Below are positions 20,788 through 32,541 of a stretch of 64,000 nt of DNA, piece by piece. The notes beneath the pieces were generated by a model. The model was not told the DNA's origin, did not search any database, and saw only the letters and a list, made by a program, of their open reading frames with translations. The DNA lies in assembly GCA_950022655.1 (NCBI GenBank), contig OX465584.1:26323469-26387468 (forward strand), written 5' to 3'. The translations under genes were made by a program, and so were the position numbers. This DNA comes from Alentia gelatinosa (lineage: Eukaryota > Annelida > Polychaeta > Phyllodocida > Polynoidae). Numbering within the stretch: position 1 is the stretch's first letter; each line of letters begins with the position of its first letter.

Positions 20788-23700
20788 GTAAAATATATTA
20801 TAATGGTTCATATAGGACACAGCTTGACAGCTCTTTGAGAATATCATAAGTGAAATACAAGAATGGGTAAACACATGACACAAGTAGAGGGATAATTTTC
20901 AATTATTTTTACTGTTTAGTGTTGTTTGTGACCGATTTAATAGATCTTTACCATTAAATCCCGATCTTGTACACAATAGGACAAAAAAGGGGTATACGCA
21001 GAATTTCAGAAATGTTTGACCCACGCGCCCCACCCTCCCTCAGTGCGTAGGCCTACATACCTTATGGATGGCCCCTAATGAAAATATTGGTCTAATTTCC
21101 TTCGGCACAGGATCGTAAAGGCATGACGCCGTTGATGGTAGCTGCCCGTCATGGTCATCATGAAGTGATGAGTCTTTTGATCGCTGCTGGAGCCCAAATT
21201 GCCATGCAGGTACAGTGTATTTTATGCAACTCTAGATAAAGGGTGGACCGCTCTAGTTATACATTATACCTTAGTGCAAGAGCTTCATGACTTCTTCCCT
21301 TATCTTTACATTTGGTAATAATTCAAGGATTCCGCAAGCTGTATCTTGTATTTGGTATAGAAAAAGAAATCTTAGCTTATCCCGTCGAGGATGACTGAAG
21401 GCATTATGATAGTCAGGTGTCAAAAATCCTGCAGAGAACGTTATGTCCAGGGTTAAAGATATCACAGCCATTAGTGACAAATTCAAATAAATGTACGTTG
21501 AATATCGTTTTAGAAACTTCAATTTGGGACAAAACAAACGGCATGGTGGCATGACAAAGATTTAAAGTCTTTCATATCCCCCAAAACCTGCTGCTTTAAG
21601 CATTCACTGCTTTTTATCTGGATGTCTACACTCTGATCGAATTGTTCATCCATCAATATTTTACAGGTGCCTCACATGTTGAGACTTATTACTGTTTTGC
21701 ACATGTTTGATGTTTATCATTATTATTAAAAAGATTTGGCGAAAACACCTCTTGACAAAGCCGATGTTACCTTGATTATGACAACTTCCTATAAATTTGA
21801 ACTGAGTAACTCGAAGAGTCTCCTGGTTACCGTTGTTCTGGATCAGACGATGGCGTACCCAACCATGGGAACGGATCACTGATCCGGTCCACACTCTCCA
21901 AACATAGGTTTGGGGAAGGGCATTCCAAACAAATATTTTTAATAGAATCCTGACCTAAACAGATCAATGAGGTTGGAAAGTTGAGGTTTTATCAGGTTCA
22001 GACTTATCGGGCATCTCGTATTTTTTGACTACGACAAGGCATGTGACTTTGTCACATTTAGGGAATAAGAAAATTAGTCTAAGTCCTTATCAGTGAGCAG
22101 GGACTCATAGTCACAACTCCATGATCAGCTTGTGGGTTGTCTCCCTGAGGTCAACCAAGTATTTAACCCTATGATTAATAGGCATTGTTAGATGACAAAA
22201 GAAGAATTGGTCAAGGCCCGGTAACAAATCTTTAGAACATTGAACATTTTTTTCGACTTTCTTTTATGTGGAAATATTCAAAGTGTTATAGATGTGTTGA
22301 AAATATTGATTCAGATTTTTGGTGACAGGCTCTGATAGGAGCCTAATGAGTAAAACCCTTTGATGCTTTACTTGTAATTTAGGTCAATACTTGAGCCTTG
22401 CGAATAATTCCCATTAAAGGGACTGTTTTGGGAACTAGACCTTTAACAGTGGGCAGGCTGCCCAGCCCCATCGGTGCTGGGTGACCGGTCAGGTTGAAAT
22501 GTCCAAATTCTCCAAACTCTTCCACCAACAACCTTATTCTTACCGACCGGCACACCATCTAGTGGACATTGACCGCAAACTGGTGAAGCGAGTTCCTTAT
22601 TCATTCAATAGCTTTGAACACGCCTCCACACACTCTGCAACTTCAGATGCGCAAAAGCAGTGTGCCACCATGTTAGGACTTGTACGGGAATGGTGACAGC
22701 TTTTCAATTTTCCACATAATACTGCATTTAACCTCACAATAAAGGTAAATAAAGATAAGCATCGATGTCATGAATGTTTATATCACTCTCTGGGACTAAA
22801 ATGCTGCCCAGACCACCAAAACTATCCAAACTTTTAGTCTCCGCTCGCAGAGGAGCAGCCTGTTCATGTTGACCGTGTCTGTTTATTTATAGACGGATAG
22901 AACTCACAGGGGGAGCCATACTCGCATCAGACCTACCAGCCTTCCTTGTATTCCAGCCTGCAAAAGCTAATTTCCAGGAGGCACTATGATTTGGTATGGA
23001 CAAGCACTCATAGATTTTACACCTGCCTGCTGACCAGCTTAGTAAATCAGCAGGGTTCTGGTCATTGTGGCAGTCTAGTGCTCCACAGGCTACTGCCAGC
23101 CACCTGGTGACAGTAATTTCTACCCCAAATGAGGACCCAGCGTTGCCGGGGACATCTTTCATACTCTTCCACCTAGCAGGTTTTCGCCAGCAACAAACCA
23201 AATCTCCCAGTGACCCCCCTACGTGCCCTAGTTGGGACTAGTGTCTGGTTGTTAGAAAAGCCTCTTTTAAATATTGTACTCCTATGTGAAGTTTCACTGG
23301 TGTTTGATGCTGGTGCTCAAGTCTTTCGATTTGTACCATATCAATACTTAACTGGTATTTTATGTTGATGTAGGACAACCAGCTGCTGACCAGCCTCCAC
23401 CATGCGGCATTACAGGGACATGTTCAGAGTATCATGCTGCTGTTACGCAACGGAGCCCGCCTGGACCAGCCCGGGGAGAATGGCAATTTACCCCTCATGT
23501 TAGCCGCATGCAATGGTCATGCTGAGGTTAGTCACATTAGAAAAAGAATGTGTTATTTGCCCACTTCAAGCAAGAACAATTCTACTGAGATGAGATGGAG
23601 AATTTTGATAAATTTTCTCAAGTTTGAGTTCCTTGATATTCAATAACGATAGATAGTTTAAGTGAAACTTGTTACTTTTAATAAATATTTGACATTTCGC

Positions 23701-26700
23701 TTTACTACAATAGAAATTATTCTGGTTTACACCACCTAACTCTTAGCGACACAGGATGTTATGTAAACGAAAAAATTATCTACGATAAGGTGAAATATTC
23801 GTTTTATTGCAGTACAGGTTACTAAAGTATTTCACGTATTGGTATGATATACATTTCATTACCGTACTGGCTCTTAAATTATTGATATTGAAATATATTC
23901 TTTATTACAATTAAGTCTTAGAGGCTATTAATGCTGGGAAACGATAAATGATTATGTTATCTTTTCTTCAAAGCTTTTTATTTATACTGGTTACTAATAT
24001 ATTTTTCTTGCTGTACTCTTACAGTTACGGTTTGTATTGTTGATATATATTTTTTATCATGGCACAGGCTATGACAAAATCACATTTATATATTAGTATA
24101 ATATATGTTTATTATTTCGGTTTGACCTGTAGGTCAAGACCGAAATATATAAGGGGAGACGGGGAACAGTTTTTGCGGCTTACATTATAATACATTACAG
24201 TAATGTATTCTGAATAATTACAGCTTCGATACCGCCGATACCGGGCACGGGCAACGACAGCAGTGTATTTTTATATATTGTATAGGCACCCGTTGCAGTT
24301 CAGTGTATTTATATATATTGCAACAGGCTTCCACCTCCCTCCCTCCCTCCCTCCCTCCCTAGCGGGTGGGTCCCACGGGCGCCGATACCAGACGCGTTGG
24401 ATGGAATCAGGGCCCTGTTTCATAAGCGTTTTTTATTATTATTATTTTTTTTAAGTCTTTTATTGCATTCAATGTCATACATTCATTCATTCAGGAAGAC
24501 TAACCATGCCTCCAAACGAGATGGCATTTCATAGATTAAATACATCATTTGTTAAGTGAAGAGGCTTATTACATTATTACAAGCGCTGCTTATGAAACAG
24601 GGCCTAGGTCAAATAGGTCACAAGCACACCCGTTGCGGTTCAATGAATACCTACCCGCTAGGGAGGGAGGGAGGGAGGGAGGTGGAAGCCTGTTGCAATA
24701 TATAAAAATAGACTACTGACCCGGGTGCAGACCACATCTGACCAGAGCGGGTCCCACCCGCTAGTAGCTATCATAAAACCGCAAAGGTGACCAATACAAA
24801 AATAGACTATTTATATATATTGCAACAGGCTTCCACGGGTGCCGATACCAGACTCGTTGGATGGCATCAGGGGCCTGTTTAATAATCTTTTTTATTTCTT
24901 AAAATATGTATACATTATTTGTTGTAACCGAAATCATGGCAATGCCATGCCAACTTATAATCCTTGTATATATAATAATAAAATATACGTTTCATAATAT
25001 ACATTTGTTTTATTTACAGGCTGTGAAGCTTTTGCTGAATGCCCTGAAAGGAAACCAGTACCTCAGTGTAAACAACGGCAACCATGACCACATGACAGGG
25101 CTGCACATGGCGGCCGATCGTGGTCAGACTCAGGTAAACTATTCTCAAACTAAAAATCGTCAAAGTGTCACTATAGTAATGGATAAAAGATTATCTCCTG
25201 AGCTCATTGTGACCACTCTAAGAGTTTTCTCTGATATAGCTTCCCAAAAGGGTGTTTTCCACCAGCCATCTGAAATGGGTGTTCAGGACCTGTACGGGGT
25301 TTCGTTGTTCCACCAGGGTTCATGCCAGGCATCAAATTTGGCAGTGCCTGCTCTAAAATATTTGCATATTTTTGCCTGTTAGCAACCACCTGCAATAATT
25401 GATCTTCAATGCTTGCTCACCCTCGATTGGGCCAAAGTGGGCAGGCTCTGATAAAATTCTGACCGTAAAGTAGAAGACAGGTCGATCCGCTTCAACGAAG
25501 GTGGAGAAAATACCCGAAGTCCAGCCGAATTCAGCGGAACCTCGTTTTCAGGACGTCGCTACGGGAATATCCTGTAGTGCTGCCAACTATCACCTGAGGG
25601 CGTTGCATTTCCATCGCCTGGCAGCTGCCGAGCAGGCGGCCTGCTCAGTGGAAGCGGTCATTAGGTCATCATCAGGCCCCATGTGGTCGCCTGCCGGGTA
25701 GAAAAAGGTGGGTCGGTGGAACAGCACGGACTGCTCGGACGTTTTCGCCAGGCCGGTCAACAGCCACCTGGCAGATGGACCTGCTGAAAGACCTGCTGAG
25801 TGCCTGTTCTACGCCTAGTTGGTGGAACACACCCTTTATTCTGATGCCTAAGGTTTTAGACCTACTCTGGTTTCCCAAGAGCAGGTCGGTTTTTGTTCCC
25901 TTATTTTAAATCTAGACGTGGCTGGGAATGTCTCCAACACGAACAGGTGCAACCTAGAAGGCCGACAGTGATATTTCAGGTGTCATTTAGTTACCTGGTA
26001 ATACCTCCACCATCATATAACTTACTCTAGAAAAGTAGTAAAATATTTCAGCTTAGTCACAGTCAATGAAATCGTAATCATAAGGCTTGATTGGAGAGGT
26101 GCTATAAGCCCACACATCTCCCGCCACCTGATACCCCGGAACAGAGCGCTGTCAACACACCAGTAGACCTGGGGTGATGGTGTATACAACCAGACTTGTC
26201 ATACTCTTATGAATTCATAGATTTTTCTTTTGATGAGAAGAGTGGAAGTAGCCATTGTAGGGTCCCTGGAAGCTGGAAGCCTGTATATCTCCAGCCATCC
26301 TTTACAGGGATGCCAGTTTGTAGTATTTTGCCTACACGTAGGATTTTCATTTTAGTCTCAAAGAGATGAAAATTTCAAGAATTGTATATTTTCAGAACAA
26401 TATAGACTCCAGGTTCCCTAAAATCTAAATCTTAGATAGAGGGCCTATGGATCCCATTGCTCCAACCTACAGCTGTAGGATGGTAGGATTCCTGTGGGAA
26501 ATGCTCCTACGGATGAGGGCAAACTTGAATACTGACATCTGATTGGCTTAACATATGTCATGTGAGAATAGAGTTATTAAAACATTACCAAGTATCAGAG
26601 GAATGCCTAATTAACTTGTAAAGATATTCTGCAAGATATAGAACTGATAGTGTGTGGTAATCTTTTTTAAATGATTTTCTTTGAAGAGTACCCCCATTTA

Positions 26701-28844
26701 GTGCAGAACTACACATATACCCACTCTACTAGCAGATATTTAGATATCCTATACTGCCAGTCCATGCCCAAGGATCTGCTAGGAGAGTGATGGGGATTCC
26801 CTGTACACACGTTTTAGATGATACATAGACAGGCCTCAGTCCCCATGTAGGATTTTTTCCTGACCCCATCCCTGCCTTTAGATTGGCAGGTGAAATATCA
26901 ACATGACCTTGAAATTGATGTGTTCGTGCATGTCCATGGCCTTGCAGTGTGCGGAACACCTGCTGAGAGAAGGTGCCGACCCGGCACGCCCCAATAGGAA
27001 CGGAGACACGCCGCTGATGCTGGCCGCCCGCCGCGGAAATGAGGCTATGGTGCGTCTCATTCTGCACCACGTGACGTCACACGCTGATCCGGGCCATTGC
27101 CTCAACAAAGTGAATCTGATGAAGCGATCGTCACTGCACGCTGCTACCAAGGCAGGCGCCAGTGAGTACACATATATGTCAGGATCAATACACACCAATG
27201 GCTGATCGATTGATTGATTGTCTTTAGTTGGATTTACACAGGGCGTAATCATTATTACATATCCGCTCACAACTGTGTGAGTGTGACATGTTTGATAGCA
27301 AGTACACGATTTATGTCAGCACTTCTACTGTTCTACGTTTAATCTGGAAGTGGGGATAATAAATAGAAGCCTGTTCTCCTAGAGTATGGGGACAAGAGAC
27401 TTGTGGTTTCGAAACTTACTGTGTCTCATCAGGTGTGGCACTTTGTTGGAGTAAATACGCTGATAATTCAACCGCCATTGACTGCTAGTTTAGTGGTGGA
27501 ATGAAAGAATGTCGGTGACATACAATTTCAATAATTCTTGGCAAAATTCTGAGCATTGCTATTGTTTTACCTGTTATACAATATGCAAGTTCCCTGGACA
27601 TTCACTAGAGGGTATTTATAGTATGTTGATACGTTTTTATATACCACCATACTATGGTGATATTATCGTAAAACTAAATGAGTTTCAGTATAGGCCACCA
27701 TATGCCACGGATGGAGTTTGTCAGAGTGATTTCACGATTTAAAGCAGAGTGAATTATGATGAGTAATTACTTTGTATCAATTATCTCACCCCTGGAATAA
27801 ATGTCCATAGGCTTAACATTGGGAACTCGTTCTCCATGCCCGTACAAGTATTGCAGTCCGTTCTCCATGGTCTATATCCTGTGCATCATCCATTCTTTAG
27901 GTGTGTATAGAGGTGAGATAGATACAGAAAGCAACTGGTTTTGGCCAAAGAAGTCCTTCTCTAACTCGTTTGGATACTACGTGATATTCACTCGGCTGCC
28001 ACCTCGTTTATATCACCCCACATCAAACTCGTGCAGAACGACGACTTTGACCAAAACTTGTTGGTTTCTTCTTTAGTATTTTTCTGAGCCACGTCTTACC
28101 TCCTGGTTATCCCGTTCCAGGTGAGTGCGTACAGATGCTGTTGGACGCCGGAGCCCTGCCCGACACGCATGACGTACACGGCAAGACGCCGCTCATCCTT
28201 GCCATCGAGCTGGGCCATGACGTCATCACTGACCGTCTCATCCGCGCAGGCGCAGACGTGAACGTGAAGACGGACGACGGGTGGACGGCGCTGCACGTGG
28301 CCGCGCAGAACAACTACGTCACGGTGGGCGCCATGTTGCTCAGCGCCGGCTTGGACCCGGATGTATCCGTCTGGATGAACGGAATCACGCCCGGCCTCCT
28401 AGCGGCCGCCAGGGGACACTACAGTATGATCAAACTGCTGCTGAAACGCGGAGCAGACCCCAACCAGTCTGACTTCAGCGGAATGACTGCTTTACATAAG
28501 GTGCGGTAATTAGCCTATCTATATAATTACCATGCATTACTATGTATATTTGAAAATAGACACTTTCAGTTCTTACAGAAAGCAACACTAAAAAAACATA
28601 GATGGATTTTTAAGATAAAGATAATAGGTCATATAATGATCACCAGACATTGTTGTACATGAGAAGTCCTTGCATCATCCACAGCTTTTGAGTGTGAATA
28701 TAAAAATACAATTTATCTTGAATATGAAATTGCATAACATCACAACCGATGGTCAATTGAAATTTGTGTAGGCCATGGTCTGTAGAGAATATACTCCATG
28801 TTCAGGCTGGTCCAAATGTCATTGTATATATATGTATATATATG

Positions 28845-28896
<52 letters not shown>

Positions 28897-30960
28897 TATA
28901 TGTGTATATATATATATATATATGTGTATATATATATATATGTATATATATATATACTTCACATACACGTAGCTGAATTGGCCAAACATCCACATAGCAA
29001 CATATTCTTCAGCATTGGAGGATTGGGTGTGTTAGGGTGAAATTAGTAGTTGCATCGTATTGTATGGTATTCCAGCTCCACTGACCGCTTCCACTCTATG
29101 TGTGATAACAGTGAGAGAGGCCAGAGTGAAGAGTGGTTGACCAAAATATGGCCTTAACTAAATAATGCACCGTTAGGCGCGCTGAACGGTTACTCATGTA
29201 TACAACAACATGAATTACTGTTCAATACACCTAACTGGAAGCAAGGCTATGGTCTTCCACTAGATAGGACAGTTGGAGCATTTTAAGAATGAATGTTGAC
29301 TGTCAAAACTTAATAGTTGATAATTGTTTTTTCCATAGAGGAAGAAAAGCCTATGGTGACCAAGTCTGTGCCACTCCAGCTCTACCAACCATTTGCATTG
29401 TTTCTGTGTTTTCTTAACCATATCTGAAATAACGATAAGGCAATATACATCTAACCCACCGAATTAAAGCTGGGATACCATAGGATACGAGGCATTTACT
29501 GTATTTTCATGGAGATAATCTAAACGGGTATTATAAGCATATTCCGCTCATACCCTCAGTCCTCCAATACTATGAGGTTGTTTGGCCCAACGCCTTGAGT
29601 AACCAAGTATAAAAGGCACACTGGCGGTCTGTGGAAAAAAAGGCCATGTTAGAGAATGATGCCCTTTGTTATGCTCGTACTGAAGAGGTGTTTTCTGTGC
29701 CCGCAGTGTGCGCGTGGAGGGCACGCCCTGTGCGCGCGCCTCCTGGTGGCGAGTGGGGCCCGTGTGGACGCCGAATCCATGTACGGTCTGACCCCTGCTA
29801 TGGTGGCCGTGGCTGAAGGTCATCGGCGCGCCCTCAGGGTGCTGCTCGAGGCCAACTGTGACGCCCAACGCCTCGACCTCTTCAAGGTCAAACCCAACAA
29901 GAAGTTCGCCACCATTGTTGAGATGCTGCTGCTCGCAGGCTGTCGTGCCAATGTGCAGGTGAGTGTGTGACAAGTTTCAGAGCGACAGAAATAGATGTCT
30001 GTGTTGCCCAATTCCTCGGCGCTGCTGTTAATTGTAGAATGATAACAGGAATATCAACATAGGCAGTCTCAGTCCGTGTGTGTACTTGAAGGATTAAATG
30101 GTCTGTTTTTGCATTTGGCTGGTGTTTATATATAAGCAGTCCTGTATAATAACTACGGGACAAGAACATATCTCGAGACAATACATGAAAATAAAGTCTC
30201 CAAAAATGAAAGTTGTGTCATGGATCCTAGACAAACTCTTATACTGGAGAGCGGGAAAAGCTTTGTTTGCTTAAAGGTGTTTAAAGTCCCGTTCATACTG
30301 CAACTGGAGGGCTCAATCATGTGTTGTGAACCACTGCCCCTGCGGCAGCTTGCGACTGGGCATACCTCGGTTCGCCCAGTCAGCGACTAGCAGTACCAAA
30401 TATCAAAATGCTTGCGACTGGGCGTACCGGGTATGAAGGTCCCTCTAGTCTGTAACTGGGCATAACTTGGTACCTCCAGTCGCACAGTTTGAACTGGGCA
30501 TAATGCCACTGCAACGGCCACGGTCATGGAGATAAGGAAATGGCCTTTTCATAATTATAACATTTGTTCTTACAGAACCAGTTTGGTAGATCATCCCTAT
30601 TTTGTAACAGTAAAATCTCGTATTCAATATTAGCAGCGATTCTGTTCATCAGATTGTAGTTATCTGTGCCATAAATACTGTTCTGATAATGGTTTATTGT
30701 TCTTACAGACTGTGAACGAGTTAATAGGCACAGCTATGCTGCCATTGCCACTGGTGGAGAACCAGTCATTATTGCACCGAATCGTTGAACATAGTTGTAA
30801 CCCGCAGGCTCTTCGACAGCGTAGTCGTCAGGTCATTCGCAGGTCCATCGGGTATGATATAGCGAAAAAGGTGACAACACTTCCGCTTCCGGTTTTCCTC
30901 CAAGACTATATTCTCATGAAAGACCTCCGCCAAATTATCATCCTGGACCAAACAGATTAA
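19945..30960 (+). CDS. ankyrin-repeat and SOCS-box protein (ASB-like), 8 coding exons, 768 aa
   Basis: Exons: 19945-20787, 21111-21209, 23374-23526, 25020-25133, 26948-27161, 28121-28500, 29707-29958, 30709-30960. All junctions are GT..AG and keep frame (phase 0, except phase 1 between exons 5 and 6). About 19 ankyrin repeats run from residue 27 to 690 (for example [20 protein letters not shown]). A C-terminal SOCS box follows (about 716-758) with BC-box [10 protein letters not shown] and Cul5-type LPLP at 743-746. ASB proteins recruit Elongin B/C and Cullin 5 and use the ankyrin repeats to hold a substrate for ubiquitination. Here the usual BC-box cysteine is Ser724. An in-frame TGA at 19846 supports the start at 19945; Met7 has a better Kozak context. 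The protein is longer than most ASBs (300-600 aa). The class is sure; the orthologue and substrate are unknown. Confidence 0.9.
20960..21077. mobile_element. small GGGGCCATCC-type element in intron 1 of the coding region
   Basis: Shares GTATACGCAGAATTTCAGAA, TTTGACCC..CCTCCCTCAGTGCGTA and ATGGATGGCCCCT with 48257-48401 and 54545-54693. It sits immediately upstream of exon 2. Confidence 0.65.
21111..21209 (+). CDS. ASB-like gene, coding exon 2
   Basis: Exactly 33 codons (residues 282-314), one ankyrin-repeat length, containing [20 protein letters not shown]. The acceptor is TTCGGCACAG and the donor CAG|GTACAG. Confidence 0.9.
21210..23373. other. ASB-like intron, mostly featureless
   Basis: It contains the repeat at 22557-22760. 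Bases 22887-23210 hold GC-richer words also seen in other inverted-repeat elements. No exon is recognised. Confidence 0.5.
22557..22760 (+). repeat. copy of the 3930-4150 repeat
   Basis: Shares AGTTCCTTATTCATTC, CGCCTCCA, AAAAGCAGTGTG, CATGTTAGGACTTGT-like and GGTAAATAAAGATAAGC segments with 3930-4150. Confidence 0.65.
23374..23526 (+). CDS. ASB-like gene, coding exon 3
   Basis: Residues 315-365 with [20 protein letters not shown] and [13 protein letters not shown]. The acceptor is GATGTAG and the donor GAG|GTTAGT. Confidence 0.9.
24311..24708. repeat. foldback with CCCT/AGGG arms
   Basis: The left arm is TATATTGCAACAGGCTTCCA, then CCTCCC repeats and CTAGCGGGT. It is mirrored on the right by ACCCGCTAGGGAGGG.., then GGTGGAAGCCTGTTGCAATA. 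Part of the left arm is duplicated at 24822-24880 without the CCCT block. A MITE lies inside it at 24410-24604. Confidence 0.75.
24410..24604. mobile_element. MITE with GGGCCCTGTTTCATAAGC termini
   Basis: The left end GGGCCCTGTTTCATAAGCG and the right end GCTTATGAAACAGGGCC are complementary. The total is about 195 bp with a T-rich interior. It is nested in the larger foldback. Similar GGGCC(C)TGTTT tips occur at 24868, 37516 and 40794. Confidence 0.78.
25020..25133 (+). CDS. ASB-like gene, coding exon 4
   Basis: Residues 366-403, [27 protein letters not shown]. It completes repeat 11 and begins repeat 12. The acceptor is TATTTACAG and the donor CAG|GTAAAC. Confidence 0.88.
25247..25838. mobile_element. 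TTCCACC/GGTGGAA inverted-repeat element
   Basis: AAAAGGGTGTTTTCCACCAG (left) against TTGGTGGAACACACCCTTTA (right), 592 bp, in the intron after coding exon 4. The interior is GC-richer than the intron and has no transposase. Confidence 0.7.
25839..26721. other. ASB-like intron, no feature
   Basis: AT-rich intron sequence. Nothing recognised. Confidence 0.5.
26722..26789. mobile_element. 68-bp miniature of the CACTCTCCTAG element
   Basis: It begins CACTCTACTAGCAGAT and ends GGATCTGCTAGGAGAGTG. Only about 35 bp separate the two inverted termini. The right end matches those of 18252-18823 and 45719-46184. Confidence 0.7.
26948..27161 (+). CDS. ASB-like gene, coding exon 5
   Basis: Residues 404-474 plus one base of codon 475. 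It contains [35 protein letters not shown] and a non-canonical insertion [20 protein letters not shown] inside repeat 13. The donor is A|GTGAGT. Confidence 0.9.
27162..27780. other. ASB-like intron, no feature
   Basis: Intron sequence between coding exons 5 and 6. No repeat recognised before the element at 27781. Confidence 0.5.
27781..28074. mobile_element. composite TTTATCTCACCCC unit plus hairpin, second copy
   Basis: TTATCTCACCCC (27781-27792), then TGTCCATAGGCTTAACATTG and GGAACTCGTTCTCCA as at 17735. The right terminus AGGTGAGATA is at 27911-27920. A degenerate hairpin follows, with arms CAGAAAGCAACTGGTTTTGG and CCAAAACTTGTTGGTTTCTT. It ends about 45 bases before coding exon 6. Confidence 0.75.
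28121..28500 (+). CDS. ASB-like gene, coding exon 6
   Basis: Residues 475-601, repeats 14-17 and the start of 18 (for example [19 protein letters not shown]). The GC-rich codon use contrasts with the AT-rich introns. The acceptor is CCCGTTCCAG and the donor AAG|GTGCGG. Confidence 0.92.
28501..29706. other. ASB-like intron with TA microsatellite
   Basis: It contains the microsatellite at 28823-28956. Nothing else recognised. Confidence 0.5.
28823..28956. repeat. TA/TG microsatellite
   Basis: About 134 bp of alternating TA with interspersed GTATA and GTGTATA units. The open frames across it on both strands are compositional. Confidence 0.97.
29707..29958 (+). CDS. ASB-like gene, coding exon 7
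   Basis: Residues 602-685, repeats 18-20 in part ([37 protein letters not shown]). Very GC-rich. The acceptor is GTGCCCGCAG and the donor CAG|GTGAGT. Confidence 0.92.
30284..30502. repeat. inverted-repeat element with internal GCGACTGGGC units
   Basis: AGTCCCGTTCATACTGCAAC..TGGAGG on the left mirrors CCTCCAGTCGCACAGTTTGA..ACTGGGC on the right. GCGACTGGGC(A/G)TACC-like words recur at about 30351, 30411 and 30459. It lies in the last intron of the ASB-like gene. Confidence 0.6.
30709..30960 (+). CDS. ASB-like gene, coding exon 8 with SOCS box
   Basis: Residues 686-768 and TAA stop at 30958-30960. It carries the SOCS box: BC-box [15 protein letters not shown] and Cul5-box [14 protein letters not shown]. 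The acceptor is TTGTTCTTACAG. The 3' end of the transcript is not certain (ATTAAA at 31083 and 31746 are candidates). Confidence 0.92.
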   Translation, partial: TVNELIGTAMLPLPLVENQSLLHRIVEHSCNPQALRQRSRQVIRRSIGYDIAKKVTTLPLPVFLQDYILMKDLRQIIILDQTD

Positions 30961-32436
30961 TCAGTAACATGTATTGTAAAAAAAAATTCCTCCCATGGAC
31001 TACAAATCGAGTACCTTGGAACCGAAAAAAAATACACCATAATGTATTGTAATGCTGGGTAGGCAAAGCGCATAGGCGCAGTATTAAAGCATATTGTATA
31101 TATATTACTCTATAGGGATTACCATAGTCAGTCATTCAAATGGAAACACCAGATCACCTGAGATAAGTTAATACTACTATGAAGTTTTGCATGAGAAGCA
31201 GATTCATTGGCATTAAAGCAACAGTGAGTCATGACATTGATACATTCAGAAAACGATAGACCATCTCCATATGTCTGATTTAAATCTATTTCAATTTCTA
31301 GCATAATGGTTCTCAACATCTATTGATGGAACATTGCCTCTGTGTTGTTATATAAAATTTGGTATTACTCAAAAAGGACAGGGTCATGTCAGGTACAACA
31401 TGGTAATGGCGTGGAGCACTTCTTCCTTCCTGTTAAGTTGTCAACAGTAATGTATTTCTTGTTGATATATTGTACTTGTTTAAAAGTCACGATTGCCATT
31501 CTTCCTAAACAGTGCTTCCTCCACTTTAAGAGGGACTGCAAGTTATTTATTGAAGAGTGTTTCAGAGGCTCAGCTATTACTTGTTGATATGTTCCATGGT
31601 TGATGTTTATTGTGTGGATAACTCTGGTAGATATTTGTTAGGGTGAGATTGGGAAGTGTAACTAACTGAAGGTGGAAAGAGTACTGCCAATTCCCTTTCT
31701 ATCTCTTCGACTTAGTGATAGATTTTTCCACTTGGAGCTGTACACATTAAAGTCTTACTGACACCCACGAGCATATCTGAGATTTAGAAAAATGTGATTG
31801 AACAAAGAATGTAAAGAACGACGCAGGAAAGTTTCCATGAAGAATATCCCTCCGAAAGGCAGCCAAAATTGAACGACATATCTCGTATGTTTAAATACAA
31901 GATTTCTTCGTTAATTTGTTCGCGATCTATACCTTTGTGTCAGAGCAGGTCCCATTTTGATATCAGCATCACGACTGGGTGTGCCGATTCGGTTATTGAA
32001 GACTATTTCTAAACATAAAGGCGTATAACTCCTGATGTGGCATGCGGTGTTTCCCTCAGCATTTAACTCTAGTCGGTGTTGTTATGTAGGCCCGCTGAGC
32101 TGCATACTCTGCTGGCTCCATTTTAACCAGCATTGCTATATAATCTGCGGTGAACTCTAAAATGTATAGTTTATACTCAAATGAAGAGTATATGAAGTCG
32201 AACATAGATCTTTACGCAGTTTACCGATTTTTATAGGTACAGGATAACTATTTTGCACCGTGTTATATGATGAGTTGTCGTGCAGTACATTTAAACCTGC
32301 CTGCACTACTAGCAGTTGGTGTTGAAAGCCCCTGTGGTGTCGTCAATGAAAGTAGGAGAGATGGTATTGGCGGGGAGCAGTTTCTCCTATGTTGGAAGGA
32401 CGGAGGGATGCAAAATGATTGAGAATATGAGGAAAC
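30961..32436. other. 3' flank of the ASB-like gene
   Basis: Probably includes its 3' UTR. AT-rich, with no exon or element recognised. Confidence 0.5.
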
Positions 32437-32541
32437 GTAGTTACTGATCCCGTAGTGATGGCCGTTCGAGGTATTTCGTCCCATATCTACGGCCCAGGAC
32501 GAAATACCGAGAATGGCTATCACTATGGCCTTAGTAACTAC
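32437..32541. repeat. 105-bp hairpin
   Basis: GTAGTTACTGATCCCGTAGT on the left mirrors the right end TTAGTAACTAC. The inner arms are GAGGTATTTCGTCC and GGACGAAATACC. The loop region CATATCTACGGCCC is itself close to complementary. Confidence 0.8.

Larger units (their letters stand above)
23527..25019. other. ASB-like intron rich in nested inverted repeats
   Basis: The left part (23527-24310) is AT-rich and featureless. The right part holds the nested foldback described separately. Confidence 0.5.

Noticed and set aside
22887..23201. 104-codon minus-strand frame
   Set aside because: It lies within an intron and has words shared with inverted-repeat elements. No domain is recognised.
24332..24361. 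CCCT tract considered as telomeric repeat
   Set aside because: The unit is CCCT, not CCCTAA, and it is mirrored as part of a local foldback.
28764..29040. Overlapping open frames rich in Tyr and Ile on both strands
   Set aside because: They translate a TA/TG microsatellite. No start context, homology or codon bias.
29548..29973. 141-codon minus-strand frame
   Set aside because: It is antisense to coding exon 7 of the ASB-like gene, and its open frame follows from that exon's GC-rich codons.
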